From: Aquabacterium sp.
Lineage (GTDB): Bacteria > Pseudomonadota > Gammaproteobacteria > Burkholderiales > Burkholderiaceae_C
Reading direction: 5' to 3'
Assembly (NCBI GenBank): GCA_023266355.1
Contig: JAHFQM010000002.1
Span: 124,001 to 188,000, forward strand
DNA: 64,000 bases
Shown here piece after piece: positions 54,406-63,087 of the stretch (position 1 is its first letter; each line of letters starts with the position of its first letter). Position numbers and translations under genes: made by a program. The notes beneath the pieces were generated by a model. The model had not been told where the DNA came from and ran no database searches. It saw only the letters and a program-made list of their open reading frames with translations.

Positions 54406-55104
54406 ATGCGCCTTTTTCCTCGTGAGATTGATCGCCTTCTGCTGCACCAGGCGGCAAGCCTAGCGCAGGCTCGCCGCAAGAAGGGCTTGCAGCTGACCGA
54501 ACCGGAGGCGCGGGCGCTGATCGCGGACGCCATCTGCGAGGGGGCGCGCCAGGGAGGGACTGTGGCGGATATGGTGTCCATGGCCAGCGCGCTTCTGAAC
54601 GAGGACGACCTGATGGCAGGCGTGGCCGAGCGCATCGACGTGGTCATGGTCGAAGCCTTCTTCCCTGACGGGCAGAAGCTGGTATGCGTTCGCGATCCAA
54701 TAGGGCCAGCCAAGGCAAAAGGGCCGTCGAATGCGGCACCGCAAGTCGAGCCACGCTGGCGCCTGGTCGAAGAACCGTTAGTGGTCAATCAGAACCGGCC
54801 TACGCTGCGCCTTCGAGTGGAAAGCACCAGTGACCGGCCGATACAGATCGGCTCGCACTATCACTTTTTCGAAGTCAATCCGGCACTTCGGTTCGATCGC
54901 GCCGCCGCGTACGGCATGCGCTTGGATATACCAGCGGCAACCACACTACGTTTCGAACCCGGCGATGCGCGAGATGTTGATCTTGTGGCCATCGGAGGTG
55001 CGCGTCGCGTGTTCGGCTTGGCGGGCCTGATCAATGGAGCACTCGACGACCCGGCGGTGCGCTGCGCAGCAATGACCCGGCTTGTCGCGTTTATCCAGGA
55101 CTAG
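54406..55104 (+). CDS. ureAB: Urease gamma-beta fusion subunit
   Basis: A 232-residue fusion. Residues 1-100 are the gamma subunit ([61 protein letters not shown]) and about 125-232 the beta subunit ([47 protein letters not shown]). Separate subunits are usual in betaproteobacteria, so the fusion marks a different urease lineage. ATG 54406 is the start. Two bases separate it from ureC. Confidence 0.95.
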   Translation: MRLFPREIDRLLLHQAASLAQARRKKGLQLTEPEARALIADAICEGARQGGTVADMVSMASALLNEDDLMAGVAERIDVVMVEAFFPDGQKLVCVRDPIGPAKAKGPSNAAPQVEPRWRLVEEPLVVNQNRPTLRLRVESTSDRPIQIGSHYHFFEVNPALRFDRAAAYGMRLDIPAATTLRFEPGDARDVDLVAIGGARRVFGLAGLINGALDDPAVRCAAMTRLVAFIQD

Positions 55105-55106
55105 GC

Positions 55107-56822
55107 ATGGCATTCACCATTGAACGTTCACGCTACGTGCAACTGTACGGCCCCAGCTCAGGCGACAGCGTCCGCCTCGGCGACACAGGGCTATGGGCCC
55201 GGGTCGAGCGTGACTACTGTCATGGCGGCGACGAACTTGTTTTTGGTGCCGGCAAGACGATCCGTGCAGGGACTGGCTGCGACGGCGCGATGACAGCGGC
55301 GGACGGCGTTCTCGACCTTGTCGTCACCAACGCACTGATCATCGACGCGGTGGCCGGCATCATCAAGGCGGACATCGGCATAAAGCAAGGGCGGATTGTT
55401 GGTATTGGCAAGGCCGGGGATCCCAACATCATGGATGGCGTGAGCCCTCAGCTTATCGTCGGGGTCAATACCGACATCAGAGCCGCCGAAGGATTGATCG
55501 TCACGACCGGAGGCATCGATTGCCATGTCCACTTCATCGACCCGGGTCAGGTGGATGAGGCCCTGTGCGCAGGCATCACGACCTTGATGGGCGGGGGACT
55601 CGGTCCCACCACGGTTCCGATCGCCTCAACCGGCACAACCAACCTAGGTCTGATGCTACAGGCGGCTGAGGCGTTCCCAGTGAACTTCGGCTTCATCGGC
55701 AAGGCTGCGTCACACACCGTGGCGCCCCTGATTGAACAACTCGCCTCTGGGGCCGCCGGCCTCAAAGTCCATGAAGACTGGGGCGCCAGTTCGGCCGTCA
55801 TCGACGCCGCACTCCAGGCTGCTGACATTGGCGGTGGCCAGATCCAACTGCACACCGACACCCTAAACGAATCGGGCTTCATCGAGCATACTTTGCGCGC
55901 GATCGGTGACCGATGCATCCATGCATACCACGTCGAGGGCGCGGGCGGCGGGCATGCGCCCGACATCATCCGCATTTGCGGCAAGGCGAATGTGTTGCCG
56001 TCTTCGACCAATCCAACCAATCCGTTCACGGTCAACACCTTTGACGAGCACTTCGACATGGCGATGACAAGCCATCATCTGAATCCTCGATTACCGGAGG
56101 ACGTTGCCTTCGCGGAGAGTCGTATCCGCCGCGAGACGATCGGCGCCGAAGATGTATTGCACGACCTAGGAGCAATCAGCGCTATCGGCTCTGACAGCCA
56201 GGGTATGGGGCGCATTGGCGAGACGATCGCAAGGACCTGGCAGCTGGCTGAGCACATGCGTGATCTGCGCGGCAGTCTTTCTGAGGACCTCGGCACGGGC
56301 GCCGATAACCACCGAATCCTGAGGTACATCGCCAAGTACACGATCAACCCTGCAAAGATGTTCGGCATCGATCACGAGGTCGGATCCATTGCTCCGGGAA
56401 AGTTGGCCGACCTGGTTTTCTGGCGTCCCGACAGTTTCGGCATCAAACCGGAGTTGGTCATGAAATCGGGTTTCCCTGTATGGGCACCGCTTGGGGAAGC
56501 CAATGCATCTCTGATGACCTGCGAGCCGTTGCGCTACCGGCCCATGTGGGGCTGCTTCGGTCGTGCGCCACAGGCGCTGGGCGTGCGCTTTGTCGCGCCG
56601 CCTTCCATCGCTGCAGACATCGGCCGCAGGCTCGACCTTAAATCCGCTCTGGTGGCCGTAACGGACACACGGGGACTGACCAAGCGCAATATGCTCTACA
56701 ACGATCTGTTGGCCGATATCAGGGTTGATCCAGAAACCTTCCGCGTCTACATCGATGGCCAAACGCTGATCAGCGCTCCAGCCACGCGAGTGACGCTGGG
56801 GGCCTCCTACATGCTCAAGTGA
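55107..56822 (+). CDS. ureC: Urease alpha (catalytic) subunit, divergent
   Basis: A 571-residue amidohydrolase hydrolysing urea to ammonia and carbamate with two nickel ions. Ligands are all present: His140 and His142 (GGIDCHVHF), carbamylated Lys220 (GLKVHEDWG), His249 (QLHTDTLN), His275 ([15 protein letters not shown]) and Asp363 (GSDSQGMGR). Catalytic His323 of the flap is present, but the preceding flap Cys is Ser322 (MTSHHL instead of VCHHL), the Ala after SDSQ is Gly366, and the usual GTGPAAGT block near the active site is [11 protein letters not shown] (165-175). The enzyme should be active on urea or a close analogue, but it is clearly divergent. Confidence 0.95.
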   Translation: MAFTIERSRYVQLYGPSSGDSVRLGDTGLWARVERDYCHGGDELVFGAGKTIRAGTGCDGAMTAADGVLDLVVTNALIIDAVAGIIKADIGIKQGRIVGIGKAGDPNIMDGVSPQLIVGVNTDIRAAEGLIVTTGGIDCHVHFIDPGQVDEALCAGITTLMGGGLGPTTVPIASTGTTNLGLMLQAAEAFPVNFGFIGKAASHTVAPLIEQLASGAAGLKVHEDWGASSAVIDAALQAADIGGGQIQLHTDTLNESGFIEHTLRAIGDRCIHAYHVEGAGGGHAPDIIRICGKANVLPSSTNPTNPFTVNTFDEHFDMAMTSHHLNPRLPEDVAFAESRIRRETIGAEDVLHDLGAISAIGSDSQGMGRIGETIARTWQLAEHMRDLRGSLSEDLGTGADNHRILRYIAKYTINPAKMFGIDHEVGSIAPGKLADLVFWRPDSFGIKPELVMKSGFPVWAPLGEANASLMTCEPLRYRPMWGCFGRAPQALGVRFVAPPSIAADIGRRLDLKSALVAVTDTRGLTKRNMLYNDLLADIRVDPETFRVYIDGQTLISAPATRVTLGASYMLK

Positions 56823-56837
56823 ACAAAGGGATCTGAA

Positions 56838-57452
56838 ATGTCTGTGGTGCGATTAGGCATCGGCGGTCCGGTTGGCAGCGGCAAGACGCGCATCGTGGAG
56901 CGCCTGCTCCCCATTTTTGCCGAGGAGGGTATTTCCACGGCAGTTATTACCAATGACTTGGTTACGCGAGAGGATGCGGAGCGTGTACGTCGATCCGGCT
57001 TGATCGATCCCGATAGGGTGTTGGGCGTCGAGAGTGGGGCCTGTCCGCACACCGCCATTCGCGAAGACCCGTCCGTCAACATCGAGGCCGTTGAATGGCT
57101 CGAACGGCGCTTTCAGCCAGACGTCATCCTCATCGAGAGTGGCGGCGACAATCTGGCCGCTACTTTTTCAAGTGAACTGGTGGATTGGTGGATGTTTGTC
57201 ATCGACGTGGCTGGCGGGGACGACATACCGCGCAAGCGTGGACTAGGCGTTTTGCGAGCCGACCTGTTGGTGGTCAACAAGATCGACCTAGCTCCCCACG
57301 TTGACGCGGACCTCGACCGCATCCGCGCCGATGTGGCAATAGCTCGACCCAATCGTCCCTCGCTGTTCACGGATCTGCGTCGCGGTGAGGGTGTACGCGC
57401 AGTCTTCGAGGAGCTAAGGCGCTCGGCACTGTTCGGGCATGGCCGTACATGA
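56838..57452 (+). CDS. ureG: Urease accessory GTPase UreG
   Basis: UreG hydrolyses GTP during nickel insertion into urease. The 204-residue protein has the P-loop [11 protein letters not shown], the metal-binding Cys-Pro-His in [27 protein letters not shown] and [11 protein letters not shown] (base-specificity motif). It follows ureC directly, earlier than the usual last position in ureDABCEFG, and overlaps ureD by four bases. Confidence 0.96.
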   Translation: MSVVRLGIGGPVGSGKTRIVERLLPIFAEEGISTAVITNDLVTREDAERVRRSGLIDPDRVLGVESGACPHTAIREDPSVNIEAVEWLERRFQPDVILIESGGDNLAATFSSELVDWWMFVIDVAGGDDIPRKRGLGVLRADLLVVNKIDLAPHVDADLDRIRADVAIARPNRPSLFTDLRRGEGVRAVFEELRRSALFGHGRT

Positions 57453-58264
57453 CCGACGGCCTGCTTCAACTTCGTCTGGCCTGCGACCGCCAAGGCCGTA
57501 CCCGATTGGTGGAGCGTAAGCAGCGCTACCCGTTGACCACCACCGCTGTGCTGCCGCTCGACGCCGGTCCGGGCGCTCTCATATATGTACAAAACGCGGC
57601 TGGATCGGTATTTGGCGGCGACCGTTTGCACCTCGACGTGGCGTTGGGTGACGGCGCTGAGCTTTGTCTGTCGACACCGTCCGCCACGCGACTGCAAGGG
57701 GATACCCTGTCGGTGCAGACCTCGCACATTTCAGTGGGGAAAGGGGCCTTTCTCGAATCCATTCCCGACATGCTGATACCGCATGCGCGCTCGATGCATA
57801 GACAGCACACCCTGGTCGAGCTTGCATCCGGTGGGCGGGCGATCATCGCCGACGCGCTGGCTCCAGGCCGTGTCGCGAGCGGCGAGCGTCACGCATATCA
57901 GTTGCTCGCGCTGCGCTTGCGGGTCTGCGTCGAAGGGTCTTCGATCCTCCATGACGCCGCAACCTTTTGCCCTGATGAGGCGGATCCGTGGCTGGAGGGA
58001 GCACTTGGCAGGCAAGGCTATGTCGGGACGCTGTTCGCATTGACGCAGGAAGGTTGTGCGGCAGAACTCGCGGACAGGGTCCACGCCGGTATCGCAAGTG
58101 TGCAAGGAGTTTACGGTGGGGCCTCCCCATTGGCTTCTGGATATGGCGTCGTTGCCCGCTTGCTGGCCGACGACTCACCGCTATTGCGCCACGCAATGCA
58201 GCTCACGTGGGATCTCATGCGCCGCTGCCTGCTTGGCCGTCCAGCACCTCAACTGCGAAAGTAA
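57449..58264 (+). CDS. ureD: Urease accessory protein UreD
   Basis: UreD (UreH) is the scaffold that binds urease apoprotein and carries nickel from UreG. The 271-residue protein shows [42 protein letters not shown] and [17 protein letters not shown], in the places of the family motifs for the nickel tunnel. The ATG overlaps the ureG stop. Conservation with well-known UreD is moderate, consistent with a divergent cluster. Confidence 0.9.
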   Translation: MTDGLLQLRLACDRQGRTRLVERKQRYPLTTTAVLPLDAGPGALIYVQNAAGSVFGGDRLHLDVALGDGAELCLSTPSATRLQGDTLSVQTSHISVGKGAFLESIPDMLIPHARSMHRQHTLVELASGGRAIIADALAPGRVASGERHAYQLLALRLRVCVEGSSILHDAATFCPDEADPWLEGALGRQGYVGTLFALTQEGCAAELADRVHAGIASVQGVYGGASPLASGYGVVARLLADDSPLLRHAMQLTWDLMRRCLLGRPAPQLRK

Positions 58265-58269
58265 CTCCA

Positions 58270-58839
58270 ATGATTGAACAACACTTTGACCCACCTATTG
58301 CAGCGCGAATCCTCGGCCGGGTGGGTGCGCCAGAGTTCGCTGGACGCTGGATCGAGCGGGTACCGGTACCCGCCGCGGATGCGGCACGCCGGCGCGTGCT
58401 GCTTCGCGGAGAGCACGGTACGGCCATCGCTGTGGATCTCCCCAAGCCAGCTTGGTTGTTTGATGGCGCGGTACTCCACGACAATGGCTGTCGCTTGCTT
58501 GTTGTCACCCGCCCACCGGAACCGGTCATGGTCATTGGGTTGGCACAACTCACACCCGCCGATACGCTCCGCATCGGCCATGCGCTGGGCAATCGGCACA
58601 GCCCTTGCGAACTGTCTGAGGGCGAGATCATCGTCCCGGTCACTGACACGCCGGAACTTGCCTCCCGACCCGTGTTGGCGCTGGGATTGGCCGGACTTCA
58701 GCTGCGTTTCGACCATCTGCCGTTTGCTGCCCAATGTCCACCGGCTTGCGGCGCAGCCGCACACGATCACCCGCCCCAACGATTGGATCACGGTTCGCAT
58801 TTGCATCCGCATTCGACACATGCACGCCACGATGGATGA
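58270..58839 (+). CDS. ureE: Urease nickel metallochaperone UreE
   Basis: A 189-residue UreE with an N-terminal peptide-binding domain, the C-terminal domain with IGHALGNRHSPCELSEGEIIVPVTD, and a His-rich tail (HDHPPQRLDHGSHLHPHSTHARHDG) that binds nickel. The start ATG 58270 follows ureD by five bases. The end overlaps the start of ureF by eight bases. Confidence 0.9.
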   Translation: MIEQHFDPPIAARILGRVGAPEFAGRWIERVPVPAADAARRRVLLRGEHGTAIAVDLPKPAWLFDGAVLHDNGCRLLVVTRPPEPVMVIGLAQLTPADTLRIGHALGNRHSPCELSEGEIIVPVTDTPELASRPVLALGLAGLQLRFDHLPFAAQCPPACGAAAHDHPPQRLDHGSHLHPHSTHARHDG

Positions 58840-59533
58840 GACTGCTGCAATGCGCATGCTGACACTGATGCAGCTGTCGGACTCGGCACTACCCATTGGC
58901 CGTCATGCACATGCGATGGGCCTGGAAAGGCTCATTCGAGACGGACGCGTGCAGACCCGCGAAACGCTGCGTGAGATGGTGGTCTCTGCGTTGATCCACG
59001 GGGCGGCTCGCTCCGATGGCACTGCGACCGCTCTCGCGCATGGCGCGGTGATGGCGCAGGACCTCGCCGCACTGCGCGGGGTAGACGCCAGGCTCGACCT
59101 GCTAAAGCAGACGCCCTCAGCGCAAGCCGCGTCCCGCCGCTGCGGCAGCCGCCTCGCGGCCATGGCTACCACCTTTGGAGCGCAGGCCCTGTTGACCGAA
59201 TACGCCGCAGAGATCGCCGCCCAAAAGTCGCCTGGCCATCTCTCGGTAGTTTCCGGCGCTATTGCGGCCACTGCAGGTATCGATCGTGAACACGCAGTGC
59301 TGTGCGAAATGCGCGGAGTGGCATCCATGATTCTGTCGGCCGCGGTTCGTCTGGACCTCCTCGCGTCTGCAGCCTGCCAGGGCATGCTGGCAGAACTGTC
59401 CCAGCACATCGTCAAAGCTACGCGAATCGCCTTGCGCACAGGTCTTGAGGAGATGTCGTGCAGCGCGGCCGCTGGGATTGAGGTTGCCGCCATGCGACAT
59501 GCCCGCGACGACGCTCGGCTTTTTGCCAGCTGA
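58832..59533 (+). CDS. ureF: Urease accessory protein UreF
   Basis: UreF is the helical partner that recruits UreG to the UreD complex. The 233-residue protein begins MDETAAMRMLTLMQLSDSALPIGRHAHAMGLERLI, the family signature being the SALPIG stretch, and ends MRHARDDARLFAS. The start ATG 58832 overlaps ureE; an in-frame ATG at 58820 is possible. It is the last of the urease accessory genes; no nickel permease gene (ureJ/hupE) follows. Confidence 0.92.
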   Translation: MDETAAMRMLTLMQLSDSALPIGRHAHAMGLERLIRDGRVQTRETLREMVVSALIHGAARSDGTATALAHGAVMAQDLAALRGVDARLDLLKQTPSAQAASRRCGSRLAAMATTFGAQALLTEYAAEIAAQKSPGHLSVVSGAIAATAGIDREHAVLCEMRGVASMILSAAVRLDLLASAACQGMLAELSQHIVKATRIALRTGLEEMSCSAAAGIEVAAMRHARDDARLFAS

Positions 59534-59565
59534 TTCCTACAAACCCCCTTGAAGGCATTTCATAG

Positions 59566-61110
59566 ATGCAAAATGACCGGATGTTGCGCGTGGCTCTGGA
59601 CTGGGCCGTGGACGAAATCGACCCACCCCGTTCTTTCGGCGGCTGGAACACTGGCCGCGTCGTGCAGCAAACGCACGAAAGCCTCGTCGAGGATGATTTC
59701 CATATGCCCCCCGGTTCAACCGGTGCGCCGACCCAAGTGGTGCCCAGGCTGGCCGAATCGGTGCAGCAATCGCCCGATGCCCGCCACTTCATCTTCAAAC
59801 TTCGCAGAGACGTACGCTTTCACGACGGCGCCGAGCTGGATGCGGATGCCGTCGTCCTCAATTACCAGAGGATGTGCGATCCGGCCTCTCCCTATTACTC
59901 ACATGTCGCTGCTGACTTCAATCGCGAAGGGGTAGGGCTCATCGACCACGTTCACGCGCGGGACTCGATGACAGTCGAGTTTCGCTTGAGCGAACCATTC
60001 CCGGAATTTCTGCGTTACATGACGCAGGAAGACGCGCCCGGCTCGCAGGCACTTATCAGCCCTAAGGCGATCCGAGAATTCGGACCGGATGGCTGCGCAG
60101 ATCGCGCCCCAGGCACCGGGGCTTTTCGGTTCCATCGTCGATTTGAGACCGCGGGCGGATCGGCCGTGGAACTTCGACGCAACGCGGCGTATTGGGATGG
60201 CCCGCCGGCGATCGATGCCATCCAGTTCCTTCCAATTCCCGATCTGCAGGATCGCGTGCGGGCCCTGATGGAAGGCCAGGTGGACGTAGCCTACAGCCTC
60301 GAGGGCACCGATGTGGAGAACCTGCTGGCGCGCGGTTTTAACGTGCCTGCGTTTTCCCCTCCGTACCTTTGGTACTTGGTGTTCAACCAACGTGACCCAT
60401 GGGTATCCGATGGCCGGGTACGCCAGGCCATTGCACATGCCATTGATCGGAAGTCGCTTTGTGACGCGCTCTTTCCAGGAACTGTACGCCCTGCAACCTC
60501 GGCGATTCCACCGGGTGCGCCAGCGCATGATGCGCATGCATTGGAACGCTATCCCTACGACCCTGATCTGGCGCGCGCCTTACTGGCAGCGGCTGGTGTT
60601 CCACAGGGCTTGGTCCTGCATGTCATTGGCGCACGCGCGGGCTCGGCGCAACTCGATCCTGGAGCGATCTTCCAACGAATCGCACACGACCTCGCTGCGG
60701 TCGGGGTCCGACTGGAAGTCAGCTTGCAAGATGAATGGGTTGCCTATTGCAATCAATGGCGGCAAGGCGCACCGATGGGCGTCGCAATGAGCGAGATGAG
60801 CTGGGCCATGTCGTGCGACGTGTGGTTATCTCAGGTCCTGCACAGCCGCAACATGTCCCCACGCGGGTTCAATGCCGGGTACCACCACGATCCTGTACTC
60901 GACACGATGCTGGATCAGGCGCGGAGTACCCTGTCATTTGAAGAGCGAAAATCGCTTTACCGCGCCGCTGATGCGCGCGTCATGGAGACCCTCCCCATCC
61001 TGCCCCTGGTCACCTCGGCAAGAGGGATGATCGCATGCTCGCCCCGTGTCACTGGCCTGACTACAGTGAACCAGTGCTGGCAAGACTTTCGGCGCGTACG
61101 GTTCACTTAA
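59566..61110 (+). CDS. Family-5 solute-binding protein without signal peptide
   Basis: A 514-residue SBP_bac_5 (peptide/nickel-binding) fold protein: RVALDWAVDEIDPPRSFGGW, VVPRLAESVQQSPDARHFIFKLRRDVRFHDGAELDADAVVLNYQRM, GTGAFRFHRR and VELRRNAAYWDGPPAIDAIQFLPI are family hallmarks. Unusually, the mature-type N-terminus starts at once (MQNDRMLRVALDW), and the codon before the ATG is an in-frame TAG, so no signal peptide can be added. It should be cytoplasmic. No permease or ATPase genes of this type are near. It is encoded between ureF and amiC, and its stop touches the amiC start. A ligand sensor acting with AmiC/AmiR, or a nickel-handling protein, are the two main guesses. Confidence 0.85.
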   Translation: MQNDRMLRVALDWAVDEIDPPRSFGGWNTGRVVQQTHESLVEDDFHMPPGSTGAPTQVVPRLAESVQQSPDARHFIFKLRRDVRFHDGAELDADAVVLNYQRMCDPASPYYSHVAADFNREGVGLIDHVHARDSMTVEFRLSEPFPEFLRYMTQEDAPGSQALISPKAIREFGPDGCADRAPGTGAFRFHRRFETAGGSAVELRRNAAYWDGPPAIDAIQFLPIPDLQDRVRALMEGQVDVAYSLEGTDVENLLARGFNVPAFSPPYLWYLVFNQRDPWVSDGRVRQAIAHAIDRKSLCDALFPGTVRPATSAIPPGAPAHDAHALERYPYDPDLARALLAAAGVPQGLVLHVIGARAGSAQLDPGAIFQRIAHDLAAVGVRLEVSLQDEWVAYCNQWRQGAPMGVAMSEMSWAMSCDVWLSQVLHSRNMSPRGFNAGYHHDPVLDTMLDQARSTLSFEERKSLYRAADARVMETLPILPLVTSARGMIACSPRVTGLTTVNQCWQDFRRVRFT

Positions 61111-62286
61111 ATGACCGAAAGCATGCCGACCATGTCCCCTATCACGCACAACCCGGAGCCCTGGATCCTCGGCGTGCTCTATTCCCTCGATGGGCCGACT
61201 GCGATTTCCTCGCGCCAGCATGTGCAGGGAATCACGCTTGCTCTCCAAGAGATCAACGCCCGCGGCGGTGTGCGTGGGCGCCTGCTGAATACCAAGGCCT
61301 ATGACCCGGGATGCGATCTTGCCCTCTATCGTCAGTGCGTGGACCGACTGTTCACCGAAGATGGCGTGGACGTGGTAATCGGATGCTGCACCTCACTGAG
61401 CCGCAAGGCTGTGCTGCCCACTTTCGAGCGGCGCAATGGTCTGCTCCTGTACCCGGACCTATATGAGGGATTCGAATATTCTCCCAACGTGATCTACGCC
61501 GGCGCTACCACCAACCAAAACACCCTTCCACTTGCTCGCTATCTGCTGCGAAGCGGGGCCCGCCGCTTCGTGCTTGTCGGCAGCGACTACATCTACCCGC
61601 GCGAGTCAAATCGCGTAATGCGCGATCTGGTCGAGCGCCAAGGGGGGGCCGTGCTCGACGAACTGTACCTCCCTCTACAGCCCGATGCGGCGCGCATGGC
61701 GCAGTTAGTGGAGCGTGTGGTTGAATTGAAGCCCGACATATTATTCAGTGCGCTGGTGGGCCAGTCGATCTGCGATCTTCTGCAGGCCTGCGCCAATGCA
61801 GGCATTGATGGCTCCATCCCGATTGCCAGCCACAACATCACCGAGGCGGAGATGCTCGCCTTGCCGAAGCCCCCAGTCGCCGGCCATATAACGTCGGCAC
61901 CCTTCTTCGCAAGCCTCGACACTGCACCAAGTCAGCGCTTTGTGAACGGCTTCAGGCGCGCATTTGGTGCGCAGGCGCCGGTTTCCCAGATTGCCGCCGC
62001 AGCCTACAGCGTCGTCCATCTTTTTGCACGTGCTCTCGAGAAGTCTGGAGAGATGGATACCCAGTCCATCATCGACGCGATGCGAGGTGTGCCATTTGAG
62101 GCACCGCAGGGTCAGATGGTGGTCGACTACGACAACAATCACACCTGGATGACGCCGCGCATTGGCCGCTGGAATGGCCGCGACCAGTTCGACATACTCT
62201 GGCAGGCGAGCGAAGCCGCCCAACCCGACCCGTGGTTGGTGAGCTATGGTGGTGCCGAGACGCTTGCCGAAGCTCCGGGTCCGTGA
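61111..62286 (+). CDS. amiC: AmiC-like cytoplasmic amide/urea sensor
   Basis: A 391-residue type-1 periplasmic-binding-fold protein of the AmiC/UrtA/FmdD group: ILGVLYSLDGPTAISSRQHVQGITLALQEINARGGVRGRLL, VVIGCCTSLSRKAVLPTFERRNGLLLYPDLYEGFEYSPNVIYAGATTNQNTLPLARYLL and DYIYPRESNRVMRDL match AmiC. It has no signal peptide and its ATG directly follows the stop of the previous gene. In Pseudomonas AmiC holds AmiR inactive until a small amide binds. Here the amiR homologue follows 25 bases downstream. Confidence 0.88.
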   Translation: MTESMPTMSPITHNPEPWILGVLYSLDGPTAISSRQHVQGITLALQEINARGGVRGRLLNTKAYDPGCDLALYRQCVDRLFTEDGVDVVIGCCTSLSRKAVLPTFERRNGLLLYPDLYEGFEYSPNVIYAGATTNQNTLPLARYLLRSGARRFVLVGSDYIYPRESNRVMRDLVERQGGAVLDELYLPLQPDAARMAQLVERVVELKPDILFSALVGQSICDLLQACANAGIDGSIPIASHNITEAEMLALPKPPVAGHITSAPFFASLDTAPSQRFVNGFRRAFGAQAPVSQIAAAAYSVVHLFARALEKSGEMDTQSIIDAMRGVPFEAPQGQMVVDYDNNHTWMTPRIGRWNGRDQFDILWQASEAAQPDPWLVSYGGAETLAEAPGP

Positions 62287-62311
62287 ACTCTGCTTCTTTA
62301 AATACATCGAC

Positions 62312-62956
62312 ATGAGCAATGATCCGATGCGCGAACTGCGCGGCTTGAATGTGACGGTTTTGCATCCGCTGGACCGTGAGATCGAAGAATTGTTGCGCCA
62401 TCTCAAGCGCATCGGGTGCCAGATCGACGCCTGCTGGCCGCCTCCGGCCAGTATTTCGGTATCGACCAGCGTTGTGTTCTTTGCAATCACCGCCGAAGGA
62501 CCGCGTGTGACACTGCCACGATTCGTCAACCCCGCCCCGTGCTTGGTGGCCGTCGTCGACTACGAAAGCCCCAGTGCAGTCAAGAGCCTTCTCGAATCGG
62601 AAGCGCACTGCTTCATTACCAAACCCATCCGCCCCTCGGGCATTGTTTCCAGTCTGCTGCTGGCACGTTCGCTACACGGCTACCAATCCCGCCTACTCGC
62701 TAAGGTCAACAAGCTCGAAGAAACGCTGCGCAGTCGGCGCGAGATAGAGCGCGCGACGCAAATTTTGATGGAGATGAAGCGCCTCGACGAAGATGCCGCA
62801 TACCAGTTGATTCGAAGCCAGGCCACCTCGCAGCGCCTAGGGATGGGCGCTGTGGCACGCTCCATCATTACCGCACACAGGGTATTTGACAGCACGTCCA
62901 CGGCAACCTCAGGCCCGAAGTTGGCACGGAAGGTGCTTGGACTAACACGGCGCTAG
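62312..62956 (+). CDS. amiR: AmiR-like ANTAR antiterminator
   Basis: A 214-residue AmiR homologue. The pseudo-receiver (LRGLNVTVLHPLDREIEELLRHLKRIGCQIDACWPPPASI, VAVVDYESPSAVKSLLESEAHCFITKPI) lacks a typical phospho-acceptor Asp cluster, as in AmiR. A coiled-coil linker (LAKVNKLEETLRSRREIERATQILM) leads into the RNA-binding ANTAR domain (MKRLDEDAAYQLIRSQATSQRLGMGAVARSIITAHRV). It should bind the paired hairpins at 54301 and 62973 and prevent termination. The 3' end of the gene contains the sigma-54 promoter of the next operon. Confidence 0.92.
   Translation: MSNDPMRELRGLNVTVLHPLDREIEELLRHLKRIGCQIDACWPPPASISVSTSVVFFAITAEGPRVTLPRFVNPAPCLVAVVDYESPSAVKSLLESEAHCFITKPIRPSGIVSSLLLARSLHGYQSRLLAKVNKLEETLRSRREIERATQILMEMKRLDEDAAYQLIRSQATSQRLGMGAVARSIITAHRVFDSTSTATSGPKLARKVLGLTRR
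62921..62938 (+). promoter_or_regulatory. Sigma-54 promoter of the urea/amide transporter operon
   Basis: TTGGCACGGAAGGTGCTT: GG at 62923-62924 and GC at 62935-62936, ten bases apart, with TGGCACG matching the -24 consensus fully. It lies inside the last codons of amiR. The distance from its GC to the conserved leader segment (37 bases) is identical to that upstream of the urease operon. Confidence 0.75.
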
Positions 62957-62972
62957 CTTAGAGAGCGCTTTC

Positions 62973-63060
62973 ATGCACCGCGGCAGGGCTGCCGCACTTC
63001 AGTTGGCTAGGAAGCCTTCGTTCAATTGCCATGCGGCAGGACGAAGGCTTTTTTGTTTTT
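62973..63060 (+). promoter_or_regulatory. ANTAR-type antitermination leader of the transporter operon
   Basis: The first 23 bases (62973-62995) are identical to 54301-54323. P1 is GCGGC-AGGGCT-GCCGC (62980-62995), with loop A1 and G4. P2 is GGC-TAGGAA-GCC (63005-63016), loop G4 but T1. The terminator is GCCTTCGT (63014-63021) with ACGAAGGC (63041-63048), an inner TGCC/GGCA pair, then TTTTTTGTTTTT. The P2 3' arm and the terminator 5' arm share 63014-63016, so the two are alternatives. Stem sequences differ from the first copy but pairing is kept. Confidence 0.8.
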
Positions 63061-63087
63061 GACTTTCAAATCTCGATCGTGAGCCCT

